This document shows, piece by piece, positions 1-6,791 of a stretch of DNA of 8,959 nt. The DNA lies in assembly GCA_023666975.1 (NCBI GenBank), contig JAMPAW010000139.1, forward strand, positions 1 to 8,959, given 5' to 3'. Numbering within the stretch: the stretch's first letter is position 1; the number at the start of each line of letters is the position of its first letter. A program made the position numbers and the translations under genes. This DNA comes from Clostridium sp. (lineage in GTDB: Bacteria; Bacillota_A; Clostridia; Lachnospirales; Lachnospiraceae). The notes beneath the pieces are model-generated. The model was not told the DNA's origin, did not search any database, and saw nothing but the letters and a program-made list of their open reading frames with translations.

Positions 1-9
1 TACAAATGA

Positions 10-38
10 ATTTTATCACTAGTCCCCTCTATTGTCAA
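10..38 (-). promoter_or_regulatory. Predicted sigma-A promoter reading out of the window to the left
   Basis: On the minus strand a TTGACA -35 (38 down to 33) is followed after exactly 17 bases by a TAAAAT -10 (15 down to 10). This is a near-consensus housekeeping promoter, and transcription would leave the window at its left edge, so its gene is not visible. The -35 lies inside a small palindrome, TATTG-T-CAATA at 30-40, which could be an operator. The promoter follows the last gene of the six-gene ABC operon on the same strand, so it probably starts a separate transcript. Confidence 0.6.
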
Positions 39-55
39 TACCCACAATCATAGTC

Positions 56-92
56 TTAAATTTTTACCCCTATACCCCCTACCCCTTTACCA
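56..92 (-). other. G-rich tract spanning the stop codon of the last operon gene
   Basis: Read on the transcribed sense, this stretch holds runs of GG, GGGG, GGGGG and GGGG separated by 2-4 base A/T linkers. It runs across the TAG stop at 79-81 and ends in a TAAAAATTT stretch. No rho-independent hairpin plus U-tract is visible after the operon, so this tract is the only evident structure at its 3' end. It could fold as a two-layer RNA G-quadruplex, but that is inference. Confidence 0.35.
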
Positions 93-552
93 TTCTTCTT
101 TTTCCCGTCACCTGCTCCACAACCAGCTTAAACACTCTGGTCTGCGGCATCACCGCTTTATTAAAGGAAAACTCTTCCTGATGATACTGCTTCATCAGTA
201 TGCACAGCGCATTATACTTTTCCTCCTCTGGAACCCTTTCGATATGGCCTCTTCCAATCACACTTTTATATTCCATTGTGCAGCTTCCCTTCTCCTCTCT
301 GGTAACCAGCTTATGGGCACAATCCATCTCAAAACTTGCGCAGTTATCCTTTTCCATCAATTCGTATTTTGTCCCTTCCCGTGCGCCATGAAAATATAAC
401 TCAATCCGGTTATCCACTACGGACAAACCGAAATTCAGCGGCAAGATATACGGATACTGCCCATTGTTCAATGCCAGCCGGCACACATCACACTCCTTGA
501 TAATTGCTATAATGTCCTCAAAATTTGTTACTTCTCTGTCACTTCTTCGCAT
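79..552 (-). CDS. NimA-like pyridoxamine 5'-phosphate oxidase family (FMN-binding split barrel) protein
   Basis: This 157-residue protein has the split beta-barrel fold of pyridoxamine-phosphate-oxidase-like flavoproteins, closest in pattern to the NimA group linked to 5-nitroimidazole resistance. Visible hallmarks are an N-terminal MRRSDRE segment, the PYILPLNFG strand pair at 34-42, and LYFHGAREGTK at 52-62, where His55 and the following Gly/Lys residues would contact a flavin or similar cofactor. It is presumably cytoplasmic. Substrate and real reaction are unknown, and many family members are not nitroreductases. I chose the ATG at 552 because a GGAGG at 561-565 lies 8 bases upstream. A TTG five codons further upstream would put that GGAGG inside the gene. 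It is the last gene of the ABC operon, 27 bases after the short permease, which suggests a stress or detoxification role (inference). Confidence 0.85.
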   Translation of the reverse strand: MRRSDREVTNFEDIIAIIKECDVCRLALNNGQYPYILPLNFGLSVVDNRIELYFHGAREGTKYELMEKDNCASFEMDCAHKLVTREEKGSCTMEYKSVIGRGHIERVPEEEKYNALCILMKQYHQEEFSFNKAVMPQTRVFKLVVEQVTGKRRMVKG

Positions 553-579
553 ATTTTGCACCTCCAAATTTATATCTAT

Positions 580-1098
580 CTAATTATTCCGCCTGCTTCT
601 CTTCGTCTCGGCAATTGCACCCATGTACATAAGCCCTAGCGGGATAGTAAAATTACCGAAAAGGGGAATCAATATATTTCCCACAGAAAATGTATGTAAA
701 AACAGTATTGCAAAAGCCACCTGGCATGTCACAATTACCCCGGTAAGCCATAAGCACAGCTTCGCCACTTTTCTGATTCTGAATATGTGCAGCTGTTTAT
801 CCGATACCGGAAGATAGCGCAGCACACGATAAAGCATTTGCTCCTTTTGTTCCTCCATGTAACAGAGATATTTCTGTTCATAGAAGGATATTCCAGCCAA
901 TTCCATACCATAAAAAATCATCAGGACATTCAAGTCCTCCGACCTGTCCCATACCTGAAACGGCATAATCCACATCATCACGGAAATGCCAATGAAAATA
1001 GCTGCCAGCAGATTGTATATGACATGCCACGGACACCAGCTCGTCCATTCCTTAAAAAATTGACCGATTATCTCCTGCTGTTTTTCGTCTGCTTTCAT
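580..1098 (-). CDS. Short ABC-exporter permease-like membrane protein (four helices)
   Basis: This 172-residue hydrophobic protein has about four predicted membrane segments (roughly residues 25-48, 57-73, 112-135, 138-162). I do not recognise a named family. It most resembles a half-size ABC-2-type permease. Between helices 2 and 3 it has a charged cytoplasmic loop with YRVLRYLPVSDKQL at 90-103. The first permease of the operon has a comparable CPMDADRRR loop in the same place, so both may be coupling loops that contact the ATPase (inference). Its ATG overlaps the stop of the preceding ATPase in an ATGA sequence, with a GGTGGGG ribosome site upstream. This implies translational coupling and a shared complex. 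At four helices it is short for a permease and may need to oligomerise or pair with the larger permease. Confidence 0.75.
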   Translation of the reverse strand: MKADEKQQEIIGQFFKEWTSWCPWHVIYNLLAAIFIGISVMMWIMPFQVWDRSEDLNVLMIFYGMELAGISFYEQKYLCYMEEQKEQMLYRVLRYLPVSDKQLHIFRIRKVAKLCLWLTGVIVTCQVAFAILFLHTFSVGNILIPLFGNFTIPLGLMYMGAIAETKRSRRNN

Positions 1099-1796
1099 CT
1101 TTTCCCCACCTGCCTTTCTTCTTTCTGCTTCAAAGCAATGTCAAGGCTTTCTGTAAATTCCGCCAGCCGTCCGTCCCGCATGACGCCTACATAGTCTGTT
1201 TTCATTTCCACCTCTGACATCACATGATTTGTCATCAAAACACAGCATTTCTCATCGCTGGTCAGATTTCGCAATGCCGCAAAAAATTCCAGCCGGAATA
1301 CCGGGTCCATTCCCACGGTCACCTCGTCCAGCAAGTACAGGCAGGGGTTGTGGCCCGCCGCAAAAGCCAGTTGAAATTTCAATTGTTCTCCCCTGGACAT
1401 CAGCCTGTACGTCTTTTTTGCAGAAAGCTCCATTTGCTCCATTGTATCCATAAATTTTTCCATATCGAAATTCTTATAGAACCTTCCCAGCAATTCTACG
1501 TTCTGTAATCCGGTACGGTCCCCGAAAAAACAATTATCCTCCGACACATATCCGATTTTATTCATGATTTCGGCATGTCTGGTCTTTATATCCTCTCCCT
1601 CCATACATATCTGCCCGTCATATTCAGCATTTTCATTGATAATGTACTTCATCAGAGTCGTTTTTCCTGCACCGTTTTCTCCAATCAATCCATATATGTA
1701 TCCCGGCTGCAAGTCCAGATTAATGTCTTTCAAATAAAATTTCTTTGCCTTTCCGGTAACATGGCGGAATGACAATATCGCCTCTCCCTGTTCCAT
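1095..1796 (-). CDS. ABC transporter ATP-binding protein (second ATPase of the operon)
   Basis: This is a 233-residue nucleotide-binding subunit of an ABC exporter. It has Walker A GENGAGKTT at 39-47, an MSRGEQLK signature at 133-140 in place of classical LSGGQ, Walker B LYLLDE at 153-158, D-loop VGMDP at 161-165 and switch His191. Two residues are unusual. The Q-loop reads GYVSED without the usual glutamine, and the residue after the catalytic Glu158 is Val159 instead of the common proline. Neither removes the catalytic glutamate, so it is probably active. I chose the ATG at 1796 because a GGAG lies 8 bases upstream. A GTG six codons earlier would place that site inside the gene. It pairs with the downstream short permease by a 4-base overlap and follows the GntR regulator by 36 bases. 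Confidence 0.93.
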   Translation of the reverse strand: MEQGEAILSFRHVTGKAKKFYLKDINLDLQPGYIYGLIGENGAGKTTLMKYIINENAEYDGQICMEGEDIKTRHAEIMNKIGYVSEDNCFFGDRTGLQNVELLGRFYKNFDMEKFMDTMEQMELSAKKTYRLMSRGEQLKFQLAFAAGHNPCLYLLDEVTVGMDPVFRLEFFAALRNLTSDEKCCVLMTNHVMSEVEMKTDYVGVMRDGRLAEFTESLDIALKQKEERQVGKR

Positions 1797-1832
1797 AGCT
1801 GTTTCTCCTTTCACCTTGACCTCTACTCCATA

Positions 1833-2198
1833 TCACCATAACGTTTTTGTCATTTCCAAAAAGTCCTCACTGTCGAGTCCTGCCTGCTTTGCTTCATGGA
1901 TAATCTCGGTCAGACGTTTTTCCAGCATGATAAGCTGCTTTTCTCTCAGATAATCTGTATTATACTCGCATACATAAAATCCTTTTCCTGCAACAGACCG
2001 AATCAGTCCGTCTTTTTCCAGCTCTTCATATGCCCTCTTCGTCGTAATCACGCTCACTCCAAGATCCGACGCTAATGCACGAATCGAGGGCAGTGCCTCT
2101 CCTGCCTTCAACTCACTGGTCACAATTGCATTTTTTAATTGATTGACTATCTGTTCATAGATTGCCAATGTTCCCTGCGGAAGAATTGTTATTTTCAT
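1833..2198 (-). CDS. GntR-family transcriptional regulator, YtrA subfamily
   Basis: This 121-residue DNA-binding protein has an N-terminal winged helix (about residues 10-76). It includes IYEQIVNQLKNAI, the LPSIRALASDLGVS recognition region and the wing GLIRSVAGKGFYV. Only two short helices follow (about 83-118). The absence of a large ligand domain is the mark of the YtrA subfamily, whose members usually repress nearby ABC transporter genes. Here it lies inside the operon it presumably controls, between the two ATPase/permease pairs. The preceding permease stop is 8 bases upstream and overlaps its GAGG ribosome site (2205-2208), so translation may be coupled. The palindrome on the operon promoter at 3746-3771 is its most likely binding site (inference). 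The inducing signal is not readable. By analogy with Bacillus YtrA it may be cell-envelope stress. Confidence 0.92.
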   Translation of the reverse strand: MKITILPQGTLAIYEQIVNQLKNAIVTSELKAGEALPSIRALASDLGVSVITTKRAYEELEKDGLIRSVAGKGFYVCEYNTDYLREKQLIMLEKRLTEIIHEAKQAGLDSEDFLEMTKTLW

Positions 2199-2206
2199 TT
2201 TCTACC

Positions 2207-2863
2207 TCAATTTTCTTCATAATTTATTGCCGCTTTTAATTGCTTTTTCACCCATTTACAATAGCTGACCGAAAGCGGGAGCTGGACAAACAGTAATAAT
2301 CCCAAAATAATCAGTTTCGGTATCACATCTGGTTTATCATCGAGAATAATGCCTGCCTGGAACACGTTGGAAGCTATCGCCACGCCCAGCATAATCCCTC
2401 TTTTCAAATTCACGTTCTCCTCTTTTCCGGGTGGGAGCAATACGCTGATGACCAGACCGTTTAGCAAAATCTCCACAGCAGAAACCATATCACAATATGA
2501 AAATGGAATCAAAATCATTGTACTGACTGCAATAACAACCACATGGAGAACGACCCTGAAAAAATAAGAAGCATAAATGTATGCCCGCCGCCGGTCAGCG
2601 TCCATTGGACACAGATACATCATTTTCCCTAATTTTACCGGGTGGCATTGCCCCGAAACAAGAACAAAGCCCATTGAGAGAAACAATGCTGCAGCGACAA
2701 TGTAATAACTTACGGACAGGTCTGCTCTCGCATGTATTGCCCCGCAAAACATACAGGAAACCCAAAACAGAACAAAATTGTCTGGAAAATTGTCTCTCCA
2801 CTGCTTCTCATAACTGTTCCAGTTATATGCCCTGACATAATCGGCTATCAGTTCTTTCATCAT
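2207..2863 (-). CDS. ABC exporter permease-like membrane protein (six helices)
   Basis: This 218-residue integral membrane protein has about six hydrophobic segments (roughly 29-46, 53-71, 98-121, 127-144, 156-174, 181-202), as expected of an ABC-2-type transmembrane subunit. A basic cytoplasmic loop, YLCPMDADRRRAY at 83-95, lies between helices 2 and 3 and may contact the ATPase. No extracellular domain or signal peptide is visible. The start is the first of two adjacent ATGs (2863 and 2860). A GGGGGAG site lies 7 bases before the first, and the first overlaps the preceding ATPase stop as ATGA. The overlap makes it the direct partner of that ATPase. Substrate cannot be read from sequence. 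Confidence 0.8.
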   Translation of the reverse strand: MMKELIADYVRAYNWNSYEKQWRDNFPDNFVLFWVSCMFCGAIHARADLSVSYYIVAAALFLSMGFVLVSGQCHPVKLGKMMYLCPMDADRRRAYIYASYFFRVVLHVVVIAVSTMILIPFSYCDMVSAVEILLNGLVISVLLPPGKEENVNLKRGIMLGVAIASNVFQAGIILDDKPDVIPKLIILGLLLFVQLPLSVSYCKWVKKQLKAAINYEEN

Positions 2864-3711
2864 GGCTGATCTCCCCCTTTGCTGTAAAAATACATAAACT
2901 CCTCAATGGACGGATACGTAACCTGAAGCGCATCATCATACTGACGGTAGCTGCTATGCTTCACCAGTGCCTTCGCTCCGTATCTCCTCTCCTCGACATA
3001 CACAATCCTGTCCTTAGATAATGTGTTCATCTTATATTTCTCGCCAGACACGATACGGTATTTCTGACGGAAACTTTCTATATCGCCGGCAAAAACCTGC
3101 CTGCCCTTATCCAGATAAATCAGATAATCTGCTAAACGGTCCAAATCCTCCGTCAAATGTGTTGCAAGAATCACACTCTTTTTTCCGTCAGCAATAAACT
3201 CCTTTAAAATCCGGAAAAAATCCTCTCGAAAGTCAGGATCAAAATTCCCTGCAGGTTCATCTAGCAGCAGCAACAGCGGGTCATACGACAGGGCAAAGGC
3301 AAACTGGCACTTTAATTTTTCTCCCCTTGACAGTTCGCCAAACTTTTGGCGGCCGTTCAACCTAAACTGTTCAAGATACTCACAAAACCGCTCCCGGCTG
3401 TATTTTGAAAAATACTTGCCGAAATAATCGGCGTTCTTCTCAATACTATGGTACGGTTCAAACAACTCTTCCGTCAAAACTGTCCCGGTCATATCATGAA
3501 TATGCTTCTCGTCCTGTGCATACGTCAGACCATTGATAATGATCTGTCCCTCGTCAGCTCCATACAGGCCCAGCAGAAGATGAAGCAGCGTGGTTTTTCC
3601 TGCCCCGTTTTGTCCCACTAATCCACAAATATATCCTGCGGGCAACTGAAAAGAGATATCCTGCAAACGAAATGTTCCCAATTGCTTTGACAATTTATTC
3701 ATACTTATCAT
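2860..3711 (-). CDS. ABC transporter ATP-binding protein (first gene of the operon)
   Basis: This 283-residue ATPase has Walker A GQNGAGKTT at 33-41, signature LSRGEKLK at 127-134, Walker B LLLLLDEP at 146-153, D-loop GNFDP at 155-159 and switch His185. The Q-loop region reads GTVLTEE, again without a glutamine, as in its downstream paralogue. A C-terminal extension of about 70 residues (215-283) follows the ATPase core. Such extensions are common in ABC-2 exporter ATPases. It is the promoter-proximal gene. The ATG at 3711 has a GGGAGGG site 9 bases upstream, and a second in-frame ATG at 3702 lacks one. With its overlapping permease it would form one complete exporter if each subunit dimerises, or a heteromer with the second pair (inference). 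Confidence 0.93.
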   Translation of the reverse strand: MISMNKLSKQLGTFRLQDISFQLPAGYICGLVGQNGAGKTTLLHLLLGLYGADEGQIIINGLTYAQDEKHIHDMTGTVLTEELFEPYHSIEKNADYFGKYFSKYSRERFCEYLEQFRLNGRQKFGELSRGEKLKCQFAFALSYDPLLLLLDEPAGNFDPDFREDFFRILKEFIADGKKSVILATHLTEDLDRLADYLIYLDKGRQVFAGDIESFRQKYRIVSGEKYKMNTLSKDRIVYVEERRYGAKALVKHSSYRQYDDALQVTYPSIEEFMYFYSKGGDQP

Positions 3712-3745
3712 CAGACCGAACCCTCCCTGTATCCATCTGTTTATC

Positions 3746-3779
3746 TACTGTATATATTTATATATACAGTATGTATACA
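3746..3779 (-). promoter_or_regulatory. Palindromic operator on the ABC operon promoter
   Basis: A perfect inverted repeat has arms TACTGTATATA (3746-3756) and TATATACAGTA (3761-3771) around a 4-base centre. It is followed immediately by the self-complementary octamer TGTATACA (3772-3779). Together they give repeated TGTATA/TATACA half-sites. The large palindrome covers the -10 and the predicted start of transcription. The octamer fills part of the -35/-10 spacer. A protein bound here would block RNA polymerase. The obvious candidate is the YtrA-type GntR regulator encoded in the operon. Confidence 0.6.
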
Positions 3780-3789
3780 AATATGTCAA
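3761..3789 (-). promoter_or_regulatory. Promoter of the six-gene ABC operon
   Basis: A consensus TTGACA -35 (3789 down to 3784) is followed after 17 bases by a TATATA -10 (3766 down to 3761). Transcription would start near 3754, about 40 bases before the first ATG. The -35 lies just past the terminator of the chemoreceptor/radical SAM unit. This spacing suggests an independently controlled operon. Confidence 0.75.
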
Positions 3790-3802
3790 GCACTTTTTTG
3801 TG

Positions 3803-3842
3803 AGAAAAAAAGAACCCAGCCTGCACACATGCACAGCCGAGT
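3803..3842 (-). terminator. Rho-independent terminator of the chemoreceptor/radical SAM unit
   Basis: In the minus-strand transcript an imperfect G+C-rich stem has its left side at 3842 down to 3830 and its right side at 3825 down to 3814. It has a UGUG loop, one bulged G and some G-U pairs. A UUCUUUUUUU tract follows at 3812-3803. It lies about 40 bases after the radical SAM stop codon and ends 13 bases before the next promoter's -35. Confidence 0.7.
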
Positions 3843-3880
3843 CCCAAATAAACTCTTGATTCCAAGAACAAAATATTCAA

Positions 3881-4774
3881 TTACTTATCCATTCGCTGCG
3901 TTTCTGCGATTCTTTTCCTTATTGCATTGAGCACCCGTTTTTTGTCCAGACTCCAAAGAGGAGCAACCAGCGACTTCCGGTCTCCGTCTCCGGTCAAACG
4001 ATGAATGACCATATCCTGCGGCAAAAGTGCAATACAGTCCGCTACCAGATTCACATACTCTTCCAGCTCCAAAACACGGAACCTTCCCGCCTGATAATCT
4101 TTTTCCAAATCCGTTCCCCTGATAACATGGAGAAGCTGAAGTTTAATGCCATCTGCACCGCTTTTTCCCACATAGGAAACCGTTTCCTTCATCTGGGCAA
4201 CCGTTTCCCCCGGAAGACCCAATATCACATGTACAATCACCTGTACCCCGATTCGCTTTAATTTATCTACTGCCTCATCATAGACAGAAAGCAGATATCC
4301 GCGCCGGATATATTCCGCTGTACGCTCATGGATCGTTTGCAGTCCAAGTTCCACCCATACCGGCTTTTTCCCGTTCATTTCCTGCAGCAGTAAGAGGATT
4401 TCGTCCGACAGACAATCCGGTCTGGTCGCAATGGAAAGAATGGCGATATCCGGGTGGGAAACCGCCTCTTCGTAGAGTAGGCGAAGTCGCTCTACTGGAG
4501 CGTAAGTGTTCGTAAATGCCTGAAAATACGCTATATATTTCCCATTATGCGCTTTACCCTTTAGACGTTCTTTCCCTTTTTCAATCTGCTGCCAAACAGA
4601 ACTCCTGCGGTCTCCGGCAAATTCACCGGAACCCGCCTGAGAGCAGAAAATACAGCCACGGGTATCCAGACTGCCGTCCCGGTTCGGACAGGTAAATCCT
4701 CCGTCCAGTGGAATCTTATATATTTTTTGTCCAAAGGTGTCCTGTAAGTACTGATTCAGCGAATAATATTTCAT
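3881..4774 (-). CDS. TIGR01212-family radical SAM protein (YhcC/YtqA type)
   Basis: This 297-residue cytoplasmic enzyme carries an N-terminal 4Fe-4S cluster motif with Cys29, Cys41 and Cys44 (C-x11-C-x2-C, within GGFTCPNRDG and GCIFC). This spacing is characteristic of the YhcC/YtqA family, not the commoner C-x3-C-x2-C. Further family features are YFQAFTNTYAP, the AILSIATRPDCL strand, VWVELGLQT and VIVHVILGLPGET. Family members are about 300 residues, so it is full length. From memory, the Bacillus relative YtqA (MnmL) acts in modifying tRNA wobble uridine. Whether this protein does the same is inference. The ATG at 4774 is preferred. A GTG directly before it shares a base with the chemoreceptor stop (TAGTG). 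The upstream ribosome site is weak, so its translation probably depends on the chemoreceptor. Confidence 0.9.
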   Translation of the reverse strand: MKYYSLNQYLQDTFGQKIYKIPLDGGFTCPNRDGSLDTRGCIFCSQAGSGEFAGDRRSSVWQQIEKGKERLKGKAHNGKYIAYFQAFTNTYAPVERLRLLYEEAVSHPDIAILSIATRPDCLSDEILLLLQEMNGKKPVWVELGLQTIHERTAEYIRRGYLLSVYDEAVDKLKRIGVQVIVHVILGLPGETVAQMKETVSYVGKSGADGIKLQLLHVIRGTDLEKDYQAGRFRVLELEEYVNLVADCIALLPQDMVIHRLTGDGDRKSLVAPLWSLDKKRVLNAIRKRIAETQRMDK

Positions 4775-4776
4775 CA

Positions 4777-6753
4777 CTACTCATTCTCTGTTTCATCTCT
4801 AAGGTGATACTCGTCCACAGTACTCTTCAGGGCATTAGCACAGTTAATCAGCTCATCACTGATAGCCGCATTCTCCTGAGAGGCAGCCGCATTTGCATCA
4901 ATGATCGACGCTATATCATGTACACTCTTTTCAATTTTCTCAATGGCTGCCGCCTGATTTTTCACAAAATCCGTTATCTGCATAATGTCATCATTCGATT
5001 TCAGCGAATTATTAATACCGGTCTGTAACGTCTCCGATGTCCGGTCAGCCAGATTTTTACCTACGTTAACTGCACGCATGGAGTTCTCAATCAGCTTGGT
5101 AATGTTCTCCGTCGCCTGAGCGGACGCTGCTGCGAGTTTACTGATTTCATCTGCCACAACCGCAAATCCTCTTCCCGCTTCACCGGCCCGTGCCGCCTCT
5201 ATCGAAGCATTTAACGCCAGCAGGTTTGTCTCTTCTGATATATCATTAATCGTAGTAATAATATATCCGATCTGCTCCGAAGTCTCTTCGATTGTCTCCA
5301 TAGCCGAGAGCAGTGAGTGCATTTCCTCATTCCCCATCGCCAGCTGTTTGTTGGTCAATTCAGACACCTCGCTGGCAGCTTCTGCATTTTGGCTGATATG
5401 CTGAATCTGTTCGGACAGCACCCCGATGTTGGCAACCAGCCCCTGTACCGCAGAATTCTGTTCACCGGCTCCTTCTGCCACCCGTATCGTACTCTCCTGT
5501 ACCTGTCCGGAATAATTGACAACAATCTTCGACTGTTCATTTACCTGCCCCAGTGAATAGTTCAGCTTATCGATAATCATATTCAAACCGTTTTGGATAG
5601 CAATAAATGCTCCCTGATACTCCACATCAGAGCTGACATTCAAATTATTGTTGGATATATTGTTTACGACAAAAGTGATATCCCCAATATAAGTCTTTAA
5701 TTGTGTTACCGTGTCGTTTAAGGATACCGTAAGCATGGCTATCTCTTCAGACAGCGCCTCCTCATCAAAAACCACGTCCAGATTACCCCCGGCAATCTCC
5801 GTCACCTTTTCACTGATCGAGGTAAGCGGCTTGAACCACCGATACATTTCCTGCTGGCAGTATTTTCTGACTAATACCCTGAATATCACCAGCAAAACGA
5901 GAAAAGCAACTATCGTTAAGAACGTTGTCTTGATATCTTCCGTTGCCGGCATGATGTAAACCACTTTCCAGCCCACAGAAGGAATGTCAGAAGACATGGC
6001 AATCTTGCTTCCAAAGGTATGGTCATTAATCATATATCGCTTATCCGTGTTGATGAGTTTCTTGTATTTTCCGTTCAGCGCCGTTTCAAGCGTATAAGAA
6101 TGATCCGCAGACATCATCAAATCCTCATCTGGATGCGTCAATATCGTATTCTCTTTTGAGACTAGGAACGCATATGTCTTCCCCTGATAGCTTTTTTCCA
6201 TCAGCGCAACCATATCGTCCATATAGACGTCAACTGCACAGGTTCCAATAAATTCCCCGTCCTTCAGCATGCGCTTTGCCAGCGTAATGCAGAAGCCGCC
6301 TGACTGTTCATCTAAATACGGTTCGGAAACATAAACGCCTTCCTCAAGCTCCCTGGCACCGATATACCACTCCCTTGTCCGAAAATCAAAATCCTCCGGT
6401 GCCTGCCAGCCTCCGCTCATAATCAATGTCTTGTCATCGTATGCCACATAAGCCGATGAGAAGCTGTCATTGGATGCCACAATGGTATCGACATATGCCA
6501 GCGTATCATCATATCCCTGAATCTGTTCATTTTCCATTACCATGGTAAAACTATTCAGCTGCGTAATCGTCGTGTTAAAGCTGTCATTTAATTCCCCGGC
6601 ATATCCGATAACTTCGGATTCCATACGGTAATTACTTACCCTGACGGAATATACTGACGTAATAATAATGGTCGCAATTCCCAAAATACTCAATATTGAC
6701 GTTACCATTTTCATAATTACCCGATTAATTCGATTCACATAAGATCCCTGCAT
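4777..6753 (-). CDS. Methyl-accepting chemotaxis protein with dCache sensor
   Basis: This 658-residue membrane chemoreceptor senses an extracellular ligand and signals to CheA/CheW. TM1 is at about 18-38 and a double-Cache sensor at about 39-272. TM2 is at about 276-296 and HAMP at about 297-352. A second HAMP-like segment lies at about 355-403 (ISNNNLNV...[11 protein letters not shown]), and the long signalling coiled coil at 405-645. The hairpin tip is near canonical, with [20 protein letters not shown] and [14 protein letters not shown] at 508-540. In the sensor, R127, W129, Y130 and D175 match the spacing of the amino-acid-binding dCache_1 motif, with Phe122 where that motif has Tyr. This suggests an amino acid or amine ligand (inference). 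No C-terminal CheR-tethering pentapeptide is visible. The ATG at 6753 is the only reasonable start, because an in-frame TGA lies three codons upstream. Its GGAGG is an unusually long 12 bases away. Confidence 0.95.
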   Translation of the reverse strand: MQGSYVNRINRVIMKMVTSILSILGIATIIITSVYSVRVSNYRMESEVIGYAGELNDSFNTTITQLNSFTMVMENEQIQGYDDTLAYVDTIVASNDSFSSAYVAYDDKTLIMSGGWQAPEDFDFRTREWYIGARELEEGVYVSEPYLDEQSGGFCITLAKRMLKDGEFIGTCAVDVYMDDMVALMEKSYQGKTYAFLVSKENTILTHPDEDLMMSADHSYTLETALNGKYKKLINTDKRYMINDHTFGSKIAMSSDIPSVGWKVVYIMPATEDIKTTFLTIVAFLVLLVIFRVLVRKYCQQEMYRWFKPLTSISEKVTEIAGGNLDVVFDEEALSEEIAMLTVSLNDTVTQLKTYIGDITFVVNNISNNNLNVSSDVEYQGAFIAIQNGLNMIIDKLNYSLGQVNEQSKIVVNYSGQVQESTIRVAEGAGEQNSAVQGLVANIGVLSEQIQHISQNAEAASEVSELTNKQLAMGNEEMHSLLSAMETIEETSEQIGYIITTINDISEETNLLALNASIEAARAGEAGRGFAVVADEISKLAAASAQATENITKLIENSMRAVNVGKNLADRTSETLQTGINNSLKSNDDIMQITDFVKNQAAAIEKIEKSVHDIASIIDANAAASQENAAISDELINCANALKSTVDEYHLRDETENE

Positions 6754-6773
6754 AGTATATCATGTCCTCCTTT
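6725..6773 (-). promoter_or_regulatory. Unusual ribosome site with overlapping 12-codon mini-ORF at the chemoreceptor start
   Basis: An AAAGGAGG site (6773 down to 6766) lies 12 bases before the chemoreceptor ATG but only 2 bases before another ATG at 6763. That ATG opens a different frame of 12 codons, ending in TAA at 6725-6727 inside the chemoreceptor gene. The 2-base spacing is probably too short for efficient initiation, so the mini-ORF may not be translated. The layout could still weaken or tune chemoreceptor translation. Confidence 0.35.
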
Positions 6774-6791
6774 GTTCCAGCCTTGGCACAT

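Noticed and set aside
553..567. TTG start for the NimA-like gene, five codons before the chosen ATG
   Set aside because: It would place the GGAGG ribosome site inside the coding region and has no ribosome site of its own. The ATG at 552 has ideal 8-base spacing.
787..1194. Plus-strand open frame of 135 codons opposite the short permease and second ATPase
   Set aside because: It lies entirely antisense to two well-supported genes, has no ribosome site and no recognisable protein features. It is a reading-frame shadow.
2595..2801. Minus-strand open frame of 68 codons inside the six-helix permease
   Set aside because: It is an alternative frame within a membrane-protein gene with overlap-coupled starts on both sides. 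There is no independent support.
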